In this document: in pieces, positions 12,801 to 27,800 of the stretch
Layout: every line of letters starts with the position of its first letter
How positions within the stretch are numbered: position 1 is the first letter of the stretch
Assembly (NCBI GenBank): GCA_900660155.1
Contig: CABFPE010000478.1
Coordinates: 465,660 to 529,659 of the forward strand
Direction of reading: 5' to 3'
DNA from: Hofstenia miamia
Taxonomy: Eukaryota; Xenacoelomorpha; Acoela; Hofsteniidae
DNA length: 64,000 bases
The notes under the pieces: generated by a model
Databases searched by the model: none
Told to the model about the DNA's origin: nothing
Seen by the model: the letters and a program-made list of their open reading frames with translations, nothing else
Translations under genes and position numbers: made by a program

Positions 12801-15800
12801 AGGCTCTAAATTGAAGCTCAATGAAGGTTTTCTGCATAAATCCTCTGTTTTTGAAGCCTAATTTATGCATTTACAGCATTGATTTCTACCTTTAATATTT
12901 GTTTACAAATTTAAACCGAGTCGTAAATAAGAAGTTACAGTCCCTCGCACTCTGGAAATTGGTAAAAGTTGAATCAATAATTTCTGAAAAAATTAATAAG
13001 TTTTTCCCAAATATGGATTGAGTTTTAAATAATGCAGTTAAAACAAAATGAGCCAGATAATTCGAACCAAGTGTAATTGACGTTTGAAAGTAAGGTAGAG
13101 GTCTTAATAGTGTTATTAAAAGATGCTTTGCGAAATGTTCTTTACAATACCACCCAATATATAGGTTCGATTTCTCGTGAATTATGACTAGACAAGCTAA
13201 TTAGGTCTAGTGCCATAGTGGTAATTGCATTTTCAAACGTTGAAATTTTATGCATTCAAATAAGTGATTGTATACCCCATTCGGCACATAGAATAACGTC
13301 CAATGAAATTAGTTACTATAATATGAATCGGCTATAAATTTGTGCTATTGAGGCTGTATACCAAACCATGTATAATTTTCAAAATCATCTATTTTATATA
13401 ACTCAATGAATTTGATGTTAATTTCTCGACGAGAAGAATTTGTAAACGGGAGTGGTTTTGTCGGGCTTGTAAAACTAATAACTTTTTAAAAATATTTAAA
13501 TTTGTTTTTTTGTCAATTGTTGTTAAGAAATAAGTAAGCAGATTCAAACGTGATAGTAATCCCATCTTAATTTCTATCATTTTTCTTAGCTCTTAAATTT
13601 TATTTAATCACCAAGCATGTGACAGTTGAATTGCTAAGGTTTTCGTTACCGGTACTTTGGTTTTACTTCAAGTGTTTTTATTGTATAATAATGTTCTCTC
13701 ATTACGAAAATGCACACTTTCTTAATTTCATGGTGTGAACTTCATTGAGCATGTATACATGTGTATAGTTTTATAAATTCCAAATTTTTTTATTTGGTAT
13801 GTTTCGATAACTTATGCTACAACTGGTAAAATAGAATTTAAGTTTGTGTGTATATAGCGATTTTATGCCAACCTTAATAGAAGAACACGGCGTTATCTAC
13901 CCGGTTTTCTTTTCCAATGACTTCTTTTTTCACATCCGTTCGTAAATATGAAAACTTGCACGATTTCAACGACCTCCTATAGAAGTGAGCATCACTCATT
14001 AAGTAAAAGTACGACCATATTTGTAGAGTTTTCTATGAATGTCGCGTTGTTTGAATTCACTTTCTGGAATTGGGGCTATTAATGGCGAACCGTCATCATT
14101 ACCTTTACAAAATGTTTATTGATATATTTATTTGGCTTGTATAATGTAGGGATTTATCATTATCGAGGCCTTGCTGAAGCAATTGAAGAAATGGCGTCAA
14201 GTTTACTTTTCAACTTTTTTAAGTCCTAGTGAACATATGTTTTCAGTATGAAAAAGATTTGTATTTAGTGCATGCTATGTGAATTAGACCCATCAATATA
14301 TGAAGTATTTCATTGCAAAATGAAACGATAGGAATAGGAAAGTCATTAATAAATGAATTTTCCCATCGTTTTTATTTGAATTTTTACAATATTTGAATTT
14401 TCAAAATTGCTTGAAAAAAACGTAAAAAGATTGCATAAATTGGGAAATTTGTCTAAGAAGTGTATTTATCATTGAGAATTTTTTGACCCTTCTAAGAGAC
14501 ACTTCTCTACGTGTTGTTTGAGAATTCAAATCATATCTCTTTATGCATTGAGACAGGTTCCTTATTTCATACTCACCTTATGAAATATATTTCAAACTGT
14601 TTACTTGCTGTATAAAATTCTTTACGCAGCGAAACTCTCCATTTTTAAGTTTTACGGTACTTAAGTTATAGTTGAGTGGTGAAATATCGATTTCCAGGAT
14701 TCTAGTGTGTTCCTCAACTAAGATTAAAAAAATTTATCTACATATTGGTATCGTCCATAAATAACTTAATTGCGGTTTTCCAAATGTCAGACATTCATAA
14801 TATATCTGGGTCAAATTATTGGAAAACTTTGTATTAAATACCCATTTTGATGGATTATATTAAACATTTTCTATCGTGTCTGTAATAAGTTTTGTAATCT
14901 TTTATGAAATACCTGTATGTTTAACCCCATTCGACCTGTGTTTTTTTGGCATCCTCAGGCCAGGCTTGTTGGAGGATTTCCAGTATCTAACTTTGAACAA
15001 CTATTTTTCACATCAGCACAATCTTCAGAAATGTGAATTCATTGGAGTTCATTTCTAATTTATTAAATATAATTTTTTTGCTTATTTTATTTACTTGTTT
15101 CTTGGACTAACAATAATAAGTTTTTGTAAAAATGGGAATCATATATCCCAGTTGCAAAACAATACCATGACTAAAATTAATTAACGGATATTTTAAAAAA
15201 GTTGTAAAAGGTTATGGCGCTCAATGAAAGTTAGGAAGAGTCAACAAGTCTCATTAAAAAAGCTCCTAAACTTTTTTAGTAATATTCAAAATTTAAATGG
15301 GAATTGGGAGGAAATCCCCACTTTGAATAGGGTAGGATAAAGAAAATATCTTCATGGCAATTAGATCTAAATCCCAAATAATTTACACTTCAAAACATTT
15401 TGTAGCGAGCATGTTTTAGAAGGATTCTTTAATCTCTCAATAACAGTGATTTATTTCTCTATTTAGCATAGTTTTTATTGCGATTTTTGAGAATTTATGT
15501 TATGTGTTTACAGCCAACGGTTCAGCTAAATATTAAAATAATAAATGCGATATGCATTATTTAATATGAACATCTGCCTTATTTTTAATTGTTTCGCTTT
15601 AATTTCATTTGGTTGGCATGATAGATATGTGACGTCATTTAAAATCGTATTTATTTCACAACTGACGAAATGTAAAGAATTTTATTTGCATTGGGAATCG
15701 CATATATTTCTGCTCTCTTGTATTATGATATATATATATATATATATATATCTTTACGATAGTAAAGCAGTAGACATAATATATGCCTTTTAAACAGTAA

Positions 15801-18800
15801 ACAATGTGGAAGATTGCCAGTATTTATTTTTGTAAAATTGTGTTTGTTTTTACAATTAGTTTTTCGTTAATGAGTAATTAGATTTTTATGAATTATTCAA
15901 TATTTATTTTATGCACCTGTTGGACGATATACAATTTACCACATACCTCAACAATAAGATTTCCGCGAATTATTAATGCAGGGAATAAAAGTTCACTAAA
16001 TATTAAATTGCTGACCATGTGTTTTCGTCGCTGTTATTTATAGATGAATCTTGTTACTTTGATATTTCGCTTTTGAATAGTTTAGCTTAATATGTCTAAA
16101 ATTTCCTCCATAATCTACCATAATTTTAACCGCATTTCCCTTATTGTTAATCTCACAAACAGTCTAATATATTTGAATGATTTTTGATTGGTGGTTTTTT
16201 GAAGTACGATTTTTGGGCTTCTTCAAAAAACTTGCTTTATTAAATATCAGAAAATTATTTTTATTTTATGTGAGAGTTGTTAATGATGTCCAAAAGTATA
16301 TTTTGTCTTTACGTTGATAGCAGCAGCCATTTTTTTAGGAAAGTAAGTTGACTTAGGAATGTAGTTTTAGCATTAATAATTGTACTTCAACTAATTTACA
16401 CTCAAACAAATTATTGAGAATATATATATATATACAGTAATATATCATTTATACAGGGTTGTATATAGCTTATGTCTGCATATTTCGAATGATTTATAGT
16501 TTATCACTGTCTCATTGTCATTATTTTATATTTCATTGGTTATTTGATTAATTTTTAAATGATCTTTATGAAAAATACTTTTAGGAACTGCGCCCCGTGA
16601 TAAGTTTGTTGGATCTATAGGGCACCGTGGCCCTCGACCTGGTAACATTGTCCCCCTTTATCAAGCAACTCGTAAAATCCGTGTGGTTTCAGATTACGAT
16701 CCTACAGTGTCTTACGACTATCTTCTTGATAGTAGCAAGGTGTCTTCCTACGATGCACTTCTCGCGGATATTAGCGCGAACTTAGGGTAACTTTATACCT
16801 TCTGCGTAATCTAGAGTACTTTTGGTCATGAATTGGCTTTCTTATTATATCAAGAGGTTGAAAAGTTCAGTTCTGATCATGTTCCATATGCTTTTCTATG
16901 ATTTTAACATTCAAATTCTTATATTCTTTTTAAACCATTTAATTATTTAATTTAGGTACGCGAAGCGAATGAAGGAAGACATGAAGAAATTATTTTCGTT
17001 AGAAAAATCTCGTGAAATACGCGGTATTCGTGATTTGGTCAGTCTCTCAGCCGAGGACACCCTTGTCGGAACCAGCAAAGAGGTGTTAAATGAGAAAACT
17101 CTTCGCGCAATTTGCAACGCCATTCAAGTCTATAAGCACGCTAAATCCACCCCTAGCAAACATGACAGTGGATTTAGCGATGGCGGTGTCGACAGTCCCG
17201 GTTTCGATTCGCGTCCTCGTAAGATGGAGGCAGATAAACATAAAAAAGACCAGTATGCGAGAATCAAGTATGCTTTTGTGTTTACTCAGAAATAGATTCA
17301 GATTTTGTAGGATTGCATAAAAGAAAAACTGTTAACATTGGAAAATAAAAATATGCCTATGTCCACAGACATTTTTTATTGCCCTAGCAAATGCTTTGAA
17401 TATCTAAAATCGTATGTGCATGTACATAATGCTAATTTCTCAATGACTATGGATATTTGATAATTGTATTTATATTTAATTTGCTTATTTGTAGGTATAG
17501 AAGGTTAGTTCTATTGTATCAAATGTTTTAACCCATTTGTAAAATTAAACTTTTTAATACAATGTTGATCCTCTCTTTTTCGCTGCTATCATTGTTGCTT
17601 TATTTTAACGCATATTTTTAAAATTATTCATGGAGATGGACGCGATACGAATAGAAGTGTTTGAATTTTGAGATCGGTATGAAACAGTTCTTAAAAAATC
17701 ACAGTTTCGGTTTTCAATTTTTGCTTTTGCTAGTGGAAACTAAGCTGATCGTTACATAGTTACCTCCACTTACACACTCGACTTCTAGACACGAGACTAA
17801 GTTCTGGTCCGTACTCTTTTTTCTTCACTAACTATTTTTTAATAGATGTCATTATGTTTCACATAGGAAATCAACAAATTATTTTCTCAATTTTAATAAT
17901 AATTAGGTTGAAAATTAGGCAATTATTGGTATTGCAATTATACAAATTTGATGCGTACTTAGTTGTTTCGGTTTATTGCAATTTGCTCTTCTTTTTCCAC
18001 AATAACTCTTCCGTATTTTGAAAATTTAAGCAAAAACGTTTGATTTAAACTAGTGCTTTGGGACAATCGCAATTTATATTCTTCACCTTTCATTCTTTTT
18101 CTCCCACAACTTTTCTTTTGAATTCATATGCAATTGAGGTGGAAGTAGGCTGAATTGATCCGCTGTTGGACAAAATTCAAACCAAACATTGATTAAGATG
18201 CAATTTGCTTTTTAAATTAAAGATTTAATTTCAAAATTTTTAGTTTATTTGTCTTAGCATGGTCATAGTTTTACTGCCGCGATATGTTTGCTTACTTAAC
18301 GAAAACGAGTAAGAAATAATTTCCCACGTTACGACGCTATTGGTAACACTGTTTTCTGTGTAAATTCTATTTATTCTTTTTTTATCCAAACTAATAATTC
18401 ATTTAGAAACGACATCGATCACGAGGATCTATCTCAGCAAGAAAAAGAATTAGCTCGACTTCATCATCGCAAGAAGGAGCGTGAACGCAGGGAACGAGAA
18501 AAAATCATTAATCAAGAAAATGAAAAGTTAGTTTTATAAAAATACTGTCATATAAATTTTTTCTAATTAGCCGCAGCAAACGGCAGTAACAAATTTTTTG
18601 GTTATTAACTAGCAAAAGTCGTATGATTCGTTTAACCTTATACCGCCTGGTGTTCTATTAAAAGGATAAAGTATTTTTCCGCATTTACAAAAATGTTTTT
18701 CCACGACCTTTAAGACATATATTTATAAACGTGCTTAAATATAATGTTGAATATTTGTATTGCTGTTTTTTCAATGGGGCAACATCTGGTTGCTCATTAG

Positions 18801-21800
18801 AAGCGAAAATGAAAAAGTTAAAAGCGTTGAAAAATTTTTCGAGAACCATTAAAAATTTTCAAAACTTCTTAGGCTGTTTAAGTTTAAATTTACTTTTAAT
18901 CCTTAACAAATTATGCCCTTCCGTTGACTTTTTCTTATGTCGTGGTATGAAATGCCGTGTACCCAGTGAGGCGTTATCGCCTGAATTTTTCGTTTTGGAA
19001 ATATAAGTGTTTCAAACTCTCGGAAAGGACAAAATAAAACACGATTAATGTTTTCAGTAGCATCGAAAAATTCGTTTTTTACAATGAAAAATGATTTTAC
19101 ATTCGTCGTACGGCAAGAATTTTATTGTTGGGGAATTGAATTAATATTGATATTTAAAAATTTTTTGCAGTGTGTACATTCAGTCCATCTTTCTTTGAGT
19201 ATTAGAAATAATTTTGTTTTAAATTGTGTTCATGAATAATTCATAAAACGTGAATAAGGTTTTCCAAATTGATACTTGACTTCATTAAACGCTTTTGATA
19301 GCATCACCTCACCGAACTTTATTAAAGTTGCACAAATTCGATTTTTTATTTTTTTAAATATTGTGATTTTATTTGCCATTTTGAGTTGTAATGCGTGTCT
19401 CATTTTTAAGCAATAGTAATTCTTTTTTTCTACAGCCAAGTAGCCATTGTACTTATGATGTATCAAATGTAAGACTTTTTCCAATATAAGTAACAAACCA
19501 TGTCCAATTTTATCACTAGAGTATTTTCGAAATTCAATGCACGTGCTTAGTGGCTTGATGAGAATCTCGAAGGGTTTTCTACAATATGTAATATATTTTT
19601 TTATTTTCTTTTTATGGAATGTGTATTGATTTTGATTTATAGCATGATTAGAAAGTTACCTCAATGAATAAATGTGTGACCAATGTTTGAAACATGTAGG
19701 TTTTTTATTTTGATCCTGGAACGTTTCGTATTTTGCAAATCAATAGACTACTGTATAACTAGTACACTACCAATCATTTTGAATTTGTTGATGATTCAAA
19801 ATCCCTAGTTCAAAATATAATATAAAGTTTTTATACTTAGCAATGCAACTTATGCTATATTTAGATCAATAGTACATTCCATTGGATTACTATATGTTGT
19901 ACTAAGGGTCTCACCTTTTATCCATTACTTAAGTGTTGTAGTGCAATTCCGTTGGACTGCTTCCAGCTCTGTCTCAAGGGCATTCAATTTAGAATGCAAT
20001 TCGTTGTTTGGGAACAGTTTTTTTTCAATTTCCCTATTTGTTTAAGTGATAATATAACTGATTTCATTCACTCGCTTCTTATATAACTTACGTAAATTCA
20101 AAAATGGTCTATTTATAGGTTTGAGTTTTTTCTGTTAAATGTAATAACAAATGCATTACAATGAATAACAGAAGGCTATTAATTCCAATTTTATTTAACG
20201 TTCAAAATATTCTTCATTTGCTTTACACATCGTCTTCATCCGTTTTGTAAATATCTTTTCGGAAAAATTTTCCCTACTATTTCTATCCCATTGCAAGACT
20301 ACTTGTGATTGATATTTTACGAGTTACAGGTTGGGCTTACTACGGGCTGATTGAATCTATAGACATATTTGCAAACATATACAACAATGCTGGATTTTTA
20401 TTCAATCATTTTAAACTTATTGTATTTTTGATCTGAAAACATTGCATACATTCTTGAGATTTTCTAAAGCCCTCATTTTTTACTTTGTTTATAGCCTTAG
20501 TACCTCTAATCCAAATACGTTATTGAATAATGTACAGTTTTACAGGGTAAATGTATTTTGCGAATTTGTAATTTATTCAAAATAGTTGGAAACTCGGCTT
20601 CTATTTTTCGTTACAAACATGACAATAACATTTCGTTTTTTTGTACAGAAGTTTTGTTACACATTCTTGTTTAGAAATCAAAATGAAAGACGCAGACGAA
20701 ATTTAAAACTGAGAGATTCAGATCGAAAACGTCGTTCAGATTACGTCGATGGAAGTCAATCACCTGTCAGAAGCAACGAAGATCTGTTGCCCAATGCTGA
20801 ACATCACGAGGTATTGCGCTTTTCACTCGTATACGCATTTTGCAGATGCATACAATTGAATAATGAAGTAGATGTTATTCATAATCATTATTTCACCGCT
20901 TCAACCTCCGTCAGCAATTTCTTGACAAATCGTCAATATTAAACGTGTCCACGAATTTAGTAATTGTTAAACAGTGAAGTTTTAAATATTATGCGGTCGA
21001 AGGTTGTCATGGGTGTAAGTCGTGGGTACACATTCTGAACATGTGGAAAATGTACTGATGAAACTTTAACTTTTAAGTTAACAGAGTCAATCATTTTATT
21101 TTCGCGGTGAATTAGTTATTTGAATATTATTGTGTTCAACATTGTAGAGAAAATTGTTATGAACTATTCGCAATATGTATATCCGGGTTGGATGTGTGTG
21201 TTGTGCATGCATTTTCCAAATTCCTTCAATATGTAACCAATATGCATTTTCACCTCACACTTTGTTTTGAATTATCATGTTTCATTAGTAATTTGATTCG
21301 TATGATTTAATATTTTGCCAGGGTTATTGAAGGCTAGTTTGAAATGATGTGCCAAATACTGGCATGCAAGTTCCAAATATTGCAACTATGTGAATGCAAT
21401 CTTCTTAACATGTAATTCAGCATCTTTCGAAAATGCATTGTAGGAAAAAATGGTTAATTTCAACTCAATAAGGATACTTACTTAACATTTTATGCTCTTT
21501 ATAGAAGAAACGATAAACAGATTCTTACTTCATTTCTGTTATAAATGTACTAAACAAAACTTTATATTTAGCGTTTAAGAAGAAAAAGAGAACGCAAGAG
21601 ACAACATTTACAATCAAAGCCAACCAGAGCTGACCTAATTGAAAATTCACTAGAGCTTGATGATAAATATCATAGCGATGCTGAACGTCCATTGGAACGC
21701 GATTTGTAAGATTTTTCCACAAGATAATTTTAAATCTTTGATCTTTCCTAGAAATATTATCACATTTAAGAAAATATCATTTAATGAATTAACAGACGAA

Positions 21801-24800
21801 TTTTTGTATATCATTTCTAATTTCTGTTTACGATGTTAGTATTAATTAAAATTATTTGTTTAAGATTACAATACTCTACCAGCTAGCAGAATTTAGCTCT
21901 TTTCCTTTGCTTGCTTATAGCAAAGTTGTTAATGATATAAAATTAAAAAATGGGTTTGTAACACCTATACGAACCGAAAATCTTCATTATCAATTTTATA
22001 ATTTTGTTATTTATAATTTGGCTTTTTATTGTCAATAGATTCCAGTGCAGATCTATTAGTTCCTTATATTTGATATCTGAAATGCATATTCTCTTTAAGA
22101 CTACGGTTAGACTATATGATTGGTCACGCGTGATCTGTCATATTTTGGTAAAATAGCACGTCTAACCACCAAGATAATTAGCGATGTGACCTGATTTTGT
22201 AACTTTCCTTGCTACCAATCACGTAGTCTATCCGTGGCCTAACTAAGTATTGTCAACAACCCAAGCTAAATCATCTTCGATTTCCACCTCCCCTTCTTCA
22301 ACATACTAATAAAAGTTGCTAAATTGGTCTAAATGGCATTGTTGCTTGTTTAGCACGCTTGTTTATTATCTTCCCTTGCACTCTACAAGGATAGATGTTT
22401 TACTTATAGCCATAATATGTATATGTATATGTTTCTGGATTATTGCATGTATGAACTAAACTCAAGTTTTATAGAAACGTGAAAATTTTCCTAAACAAAT
22501 TTTTAGAAACGATGCCGAAATTGCTGAGCGGGAAAGAAGGAAAAAAGATGATAGAAAACGTAGTAAGGATTTAAACAATTTCAAAGATAGCATGCGCCAC
22601 AAGCGTCAAGCAGACAAGGAGGCCGAAAAACATCGCATAGAGCGTAAAGAAAACACAGAAGAGTAAGCTTATTCAATTTTTTTCACCAAGACACGTGAAC
22701 GTCTATTGTGCGAACTAAGAAACCTGTTCACAACTTTAAATATGTTGTTACACAACTTTCACATTAATTGGTCCTTTGTAATTGTATACAGAATATATCA
22801 ACATTTCGAGGTGTTTCGGTTTTTTATAATTGACAGATTTTATTAATGATGCTTCGTCGTAAGCACAATTGTCTATTGTTCAATCTTTTCATTAAAAAGT
22901 TCTTTGTCAAGAATAAATAATTGTCTTTTTAAAAACTTTCACCTGTGAAAATTCCAGTGTTTCACTTCAACTGCTTGCCACTGACGATATAAATAGGGCG
23001 TAATTTTTTAATTAATGTAATCGGTTATTTTAATAGGAGTAATTCTACAATGATGCGATATGACGTAATCAATTTAGTCAAAAAATTTCGATATCGTCAT
23101 CCGTTTTATAAAATTCAAGTTATAATTGAAATAACAGAAAAATTATCTTTAAACCAAAAATCCGTTGAACATGATTTCAAATGCAAAGTACAAATTGTTA
23201 GAGCAATGTGTGTTATTTTATGAGTTTTGGATCGATATAGAGAAAAGCGCTGGTGGAAATAAACCGGATTTTTAAGACGACCCGGCCAATTCGTTTTTAT
23301 ATACGCTAAAACTATTTCGCCGTCTTTTTCGGGCGTAAATAAATAGGTATTGCTATTATTTCATCGGCAATCAATCTTGATTAACAATACTAGTATCGGT
23401 GTCTATCGTAACGTATTTTTCATTAACAATTCTTTCTTATTCGCCACATATTAAACTCTGGAGAACCTAAAGCTTAAGAGCATTAGGTTTTTCAATTTAT
23501 CATCAATTCTCTCAAAGGAAAATTCAAATTCTTGCTTTCTAAGTGTGAGGAACTTCTCAAATGTAGTTTATAGCTGTTATATACTTGAGAAAAATAATTT
23601 TTTATGAGTTTTTCTTAATTGATTAATGAGACGAAAGCCTTTCTTATGAAAATAACACTAAGATCTTTTTATAGTTTCATAATATGGTCTAGAATTATGT
23701 AAATCCACATTTAGTATCCAAGTTATTAACGAACAATTACACTGGTGTGAATGTATATGCAGTACATAGTACATAATACATATTACATATATATATAGAA
23801 ATTTATTTATTAACAATTTTTTAATTTAGTACGCGCCTTAATAAGGATGATGAAGATCAAATTAGTGCCCAAAGAAGTGAACAGCTGAGAAAATTGCGTG
23901 AGCTTGAAAGAGAACGTGAATATATGGTATGTTATGTATTCATATCAAATTCTTCATGGTTGCATCTATATTTTTGATAAATGAAAAAAGGAAAATCAGT
24001 AAAGTCTGAGTTTTTGCATTTGTTTTTATATTCGAATATCATTTTGTTGCACTTCTACTTTTCCGTTTCATTACGTCCTTCTGCTCAAGGTTGTAAAAAG
24101 CTAATTTGATAAACACTAATGAATAATTTCATTCTCAACACTAGTCATTTTAAAATTTGTGCATGTACGATATACATCTAATGATCAATATATATATATA
24201 NNNNNNNNNNNNNNNNNNNNNNNNNNNNNNNNNNNNNNNNNNNNNNNNNNNNNNNNNNNNNNNNNNNNNNNNNNNNNNNNNNNNNNNNNNNNNNNNNNNN
24301 NNNNNNNNNNNNNNNNNNNNNNNNNNNNNNNNNNNNNNNNNNNNNNNNNNNNNNNNNNNNNNNNNNNNNNNNNNNNNNNNNNNNNNNNNNNNNNNNNNNN
24401 NNTATATATATATGGATTTGACTTATTTTTATTAATTATTTTGTAATTTATTCAATATTTGGGATAGGTTGTGCTGTTATAATTTTCATATTTTAGATTT
24501 TTTTTCAAAAAATTCATGCATGACCAGAGCTTACGCATAATATATTTATTTTAGCGCAAAACGGATTTAAAGGCTAAGGCTGAAGAGGAAGCTATTAAGC
24601 AAAAGAAAAAGACTGCTGTTTCTAATATAAATGCCGGTGAAATTGCTGATGAGGAAGAGAGATTAGCAGCTCGTGCAGAAAGAGAAAGGCAGAAAGCAGA
24701 AAAGGCAAATGCCCAATCTGCTCAACAAGAGGCAGTTTTAGAAGCAGAACGTGTAAAAAAGAAAAAGGCGGATAATTTGGCGAAAATACGTGAAGAGGAA

Positions 24801-27800
24801 TTAGCGGAAGCCGAAAGAAGAAGAAAGCAGAAGGAAGAGGAAGACAGAGCTGCAGCTGAGGCTGAAGAAAGACGAAAGCGTGAGAAAGCAGCTGAAGAAG
24901 AAAAGCAGCGCTTGAAAGATCTTCAAGAAGAACAAGATAGAATAGCAGCAGAAGCAGCAGCTGCTGCTGCAGCAAGAGCCACTAAACAGAGACAAGAAGA
25001 AGAAAAACAAAGGGCAGAAGCTGCTAAGGCTGCGGAAGCTGCTGCTGCTGCTGCTAAGGCTGCTGCGGAACGAAGAGCTGAGGAAGAAAAAGAAAAGGCA
25101 AGAAAAGCAGCTGAAGAAGCGAAGAAAGCTGAAGAGGCACGTATCGAAGAAGAGAAACGTAAAGCTGAAGAAGAAAAACGCAAAGCTGAAGAAGAAAAGC
25201 GTAAGGCTGAAGAAGCAAAGCGTAAAGCTGAGGAAGAAGAACGCCAAAGAAAGGTTTATTTACTTTGAATTTTCTTATACTTTTATTATTTTTAGGAAGC
25301 TGCTAAAAGGAAGGCGGAAGAAGAAGCCAGACAAAAAGAAAAAAATAGGCCAATGGGTCTTGTGCTTCCTTTACACGAAGATGATGAAATCGCTAGAAAA
25401 TACGATCTTCGCAAAAAAGTTGGCGATGGAAATTTTGCTAATGTTTTCCACGCTACTCTAAAGCAAGGTGATCCACCTCCTACCGCGCCTCCTGGAACCA
25501 AAGATTTCGCCATTAAGCAAATCGACAAATCCAAAGTTGTTGGTAAGATTTTATGTAGTCTCAAATAATTGAAATATAAGAGTTTAATACATTTAATAGA
25601 GAATAAGTACTTAAACTTTTTTGTCGAAAGTGCATGGCTTTGAATTAAATTTTGTAGATACATTGCATTTCTTACTTTGTATTACATCAACCATAAACAA
25701 AGGTTTGTAATTTGAAACTATTATTATAAGCCAATATTAGAAATACGTTTGAAATGTGAAGTTTATGGTTTACCTGTCAATTGTAGACATCATTGATTTG
25801 GAATTTAATCCATTTGAAATAAGCCTGGAAAACTGCATTAAATAAATTTGCAAAATATATTTCTTCAATATATTCATGTCTATCAGTCTGTTTCAAGAAA
25901 TGTCTGTAAGTTTAGGATTTTATTAAGGTGCGATCATAACGGTCATAAATTCAATTGTGCAAAGTCTTACACGAATACTGTACAATTTTATTTCAATTTT
26001 TATTTGGTTAATGATTTCTAAGTTAATATAGGAATCCAGTTTTAAGAATCGAGTCTAGAAATCTTCTAAGTGCTTTGCATTCCATAGTGGACATTAGTGA
26101 AGTTTGAAAGGATTACACAATTAGGTTCCTACGCGTTAATCTGTAACGCTGTATTGATTGGGTTAATTAATTATTGTAATTTCTCGTTAATATGTGTGCC
26201 TCTAGACTGGGCCAGTAAATAAGCATATTGCAATATATTTCTTTTTAGGAAAAGTTTCAATGTTGAAGAATGAGATTGAAATCATGAAATCATGCGACCA
26301 TCCAAATATATGCAAACTATACGAGGCATATGAAACTGATAAGCATGTGTATCTCGTAATGGAACACGTGCAACACGGTGATCTCTTCGACGCCATCTCA
26401 GAAAATGTCAAATTTGACGAAGTCCAATCCGCGCTCATCATCAAGAATCTTTCAGAATCCTTAGACTATCTTCATTCTAGAAAGATCGTTCATCGAGATA
26501 TAAAGCCTGAAAACATATTGGTAAGTGGTTTCAGTAGCATAATATCGTGCAATTTGGACTCTGTCAGTACGAAAAATATATTGTGTATGCAATACGAAAA
26601 AGTGATTTTTTGCATTTTTAGAGTTCCAATGCGATTGTCTAGAATGGTACTTTACTACTAATAGTGTTTTTTCTTAGAGATATATGTTTTTTATTATATG
26701 TAATAGTTGTAGTAAAGTTTATTATTTTAAAAATAACACACATATAAAAAAACAAAAAGTTCTAGAAGAGTAAAATACAATGTAGGAATAAGAAAAAAAC
26801 AGAGGCGTTAATGGGTATGATGTGTGAATGGTAGAGCATTTATTTTTTGTAAGAGTGAAAGTAAACATCTCTGTATGGAATTTGTGATTATGAGGTAGAT
26901 TTGAGAGTAAAAGCTTGTGAAGGTGGTGATTGGGTTTCAGCATCTTCACTAATAAATTCTCTACATGATATGCTCAAATTTGACAATATGTTTTCTCCAC
27001 AAATAATAACACGTAGAAGTTTCTTCTCCAGATATTTGGATAGAATAATGAAGCAGGAAGAGGCGTAGTCCAATATTGAGATACCTTTTCTATGAAAATT
27101 TTGTGTAGTAAGGCTTAATTAACAATAGGTCTTAGTTGCCTAATGCAAAAGAGCATTGAGGCAGATTTTTTGCAGATGTTCTTCGTGAAGATTCCAATTT
27201 AGATTAGACTCAATTTTTATTCCGAGTACTAAATGCAAATATGAGTTATTTTCGTGTTTACAGTATGTGTCTAATACATTCCATTGCATTGGGTTCTATC
27301 CTTCATGAAGCATTAAATTTGTCAACAATAACGAAGTTTTGAATGTATAACAGGAAATTTCCACCAGTATTCATCAGACGGGGATTTGTTCGTAGTTATA
27401 CGCAATAAATCACAGCATAGTTGACAGGCAGTGATTGAACAACCTAACTCATTTTATCGAATTGTATGGAAATCGGTGATTGCTGTTTGTTTAGCTTCAT
27501 TCCAAACAAGGAAAATTGTGACATTTAAAGGGATGTCCGCGCTTCCAGGAAAGCTGAAACTGCGTATAACTGCCTCGAAATTGAAATTAATTGTCTTGAA
27601 CTGCCTTGAATGCTTGGTACTGCCTGGAAATTATATTTTTCATTGTGTCTAATGTGTTATCATTTTTAAATGTATAACTTCTTGCAGTTTTATGCACTTG
27701 TTCTGACTACATGCACATGTTACTTGTATTTTCGTATAAAATTATGCTTTTACAAGGTTGCATCCATTGATATTATAGTAATATCTAAAATCATAACTTA

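Noticed and set aside
13160-13235. tRNA-like ggttcgattt phrase
   Set aside because: No acceptor stem or anticodon arm could be folded around it.
24157-24446. ORFs spanning the N run
   Set aside because: They exist only because Ns carry no stops.
24622-25247. Long minus-strand open frames opposite the coiled-coil exon
   Set aside because: They are Leu/Phe/Ser-rich mirror images of Glu/Lys/Ala codons; the plus frame is fixed by splicing.
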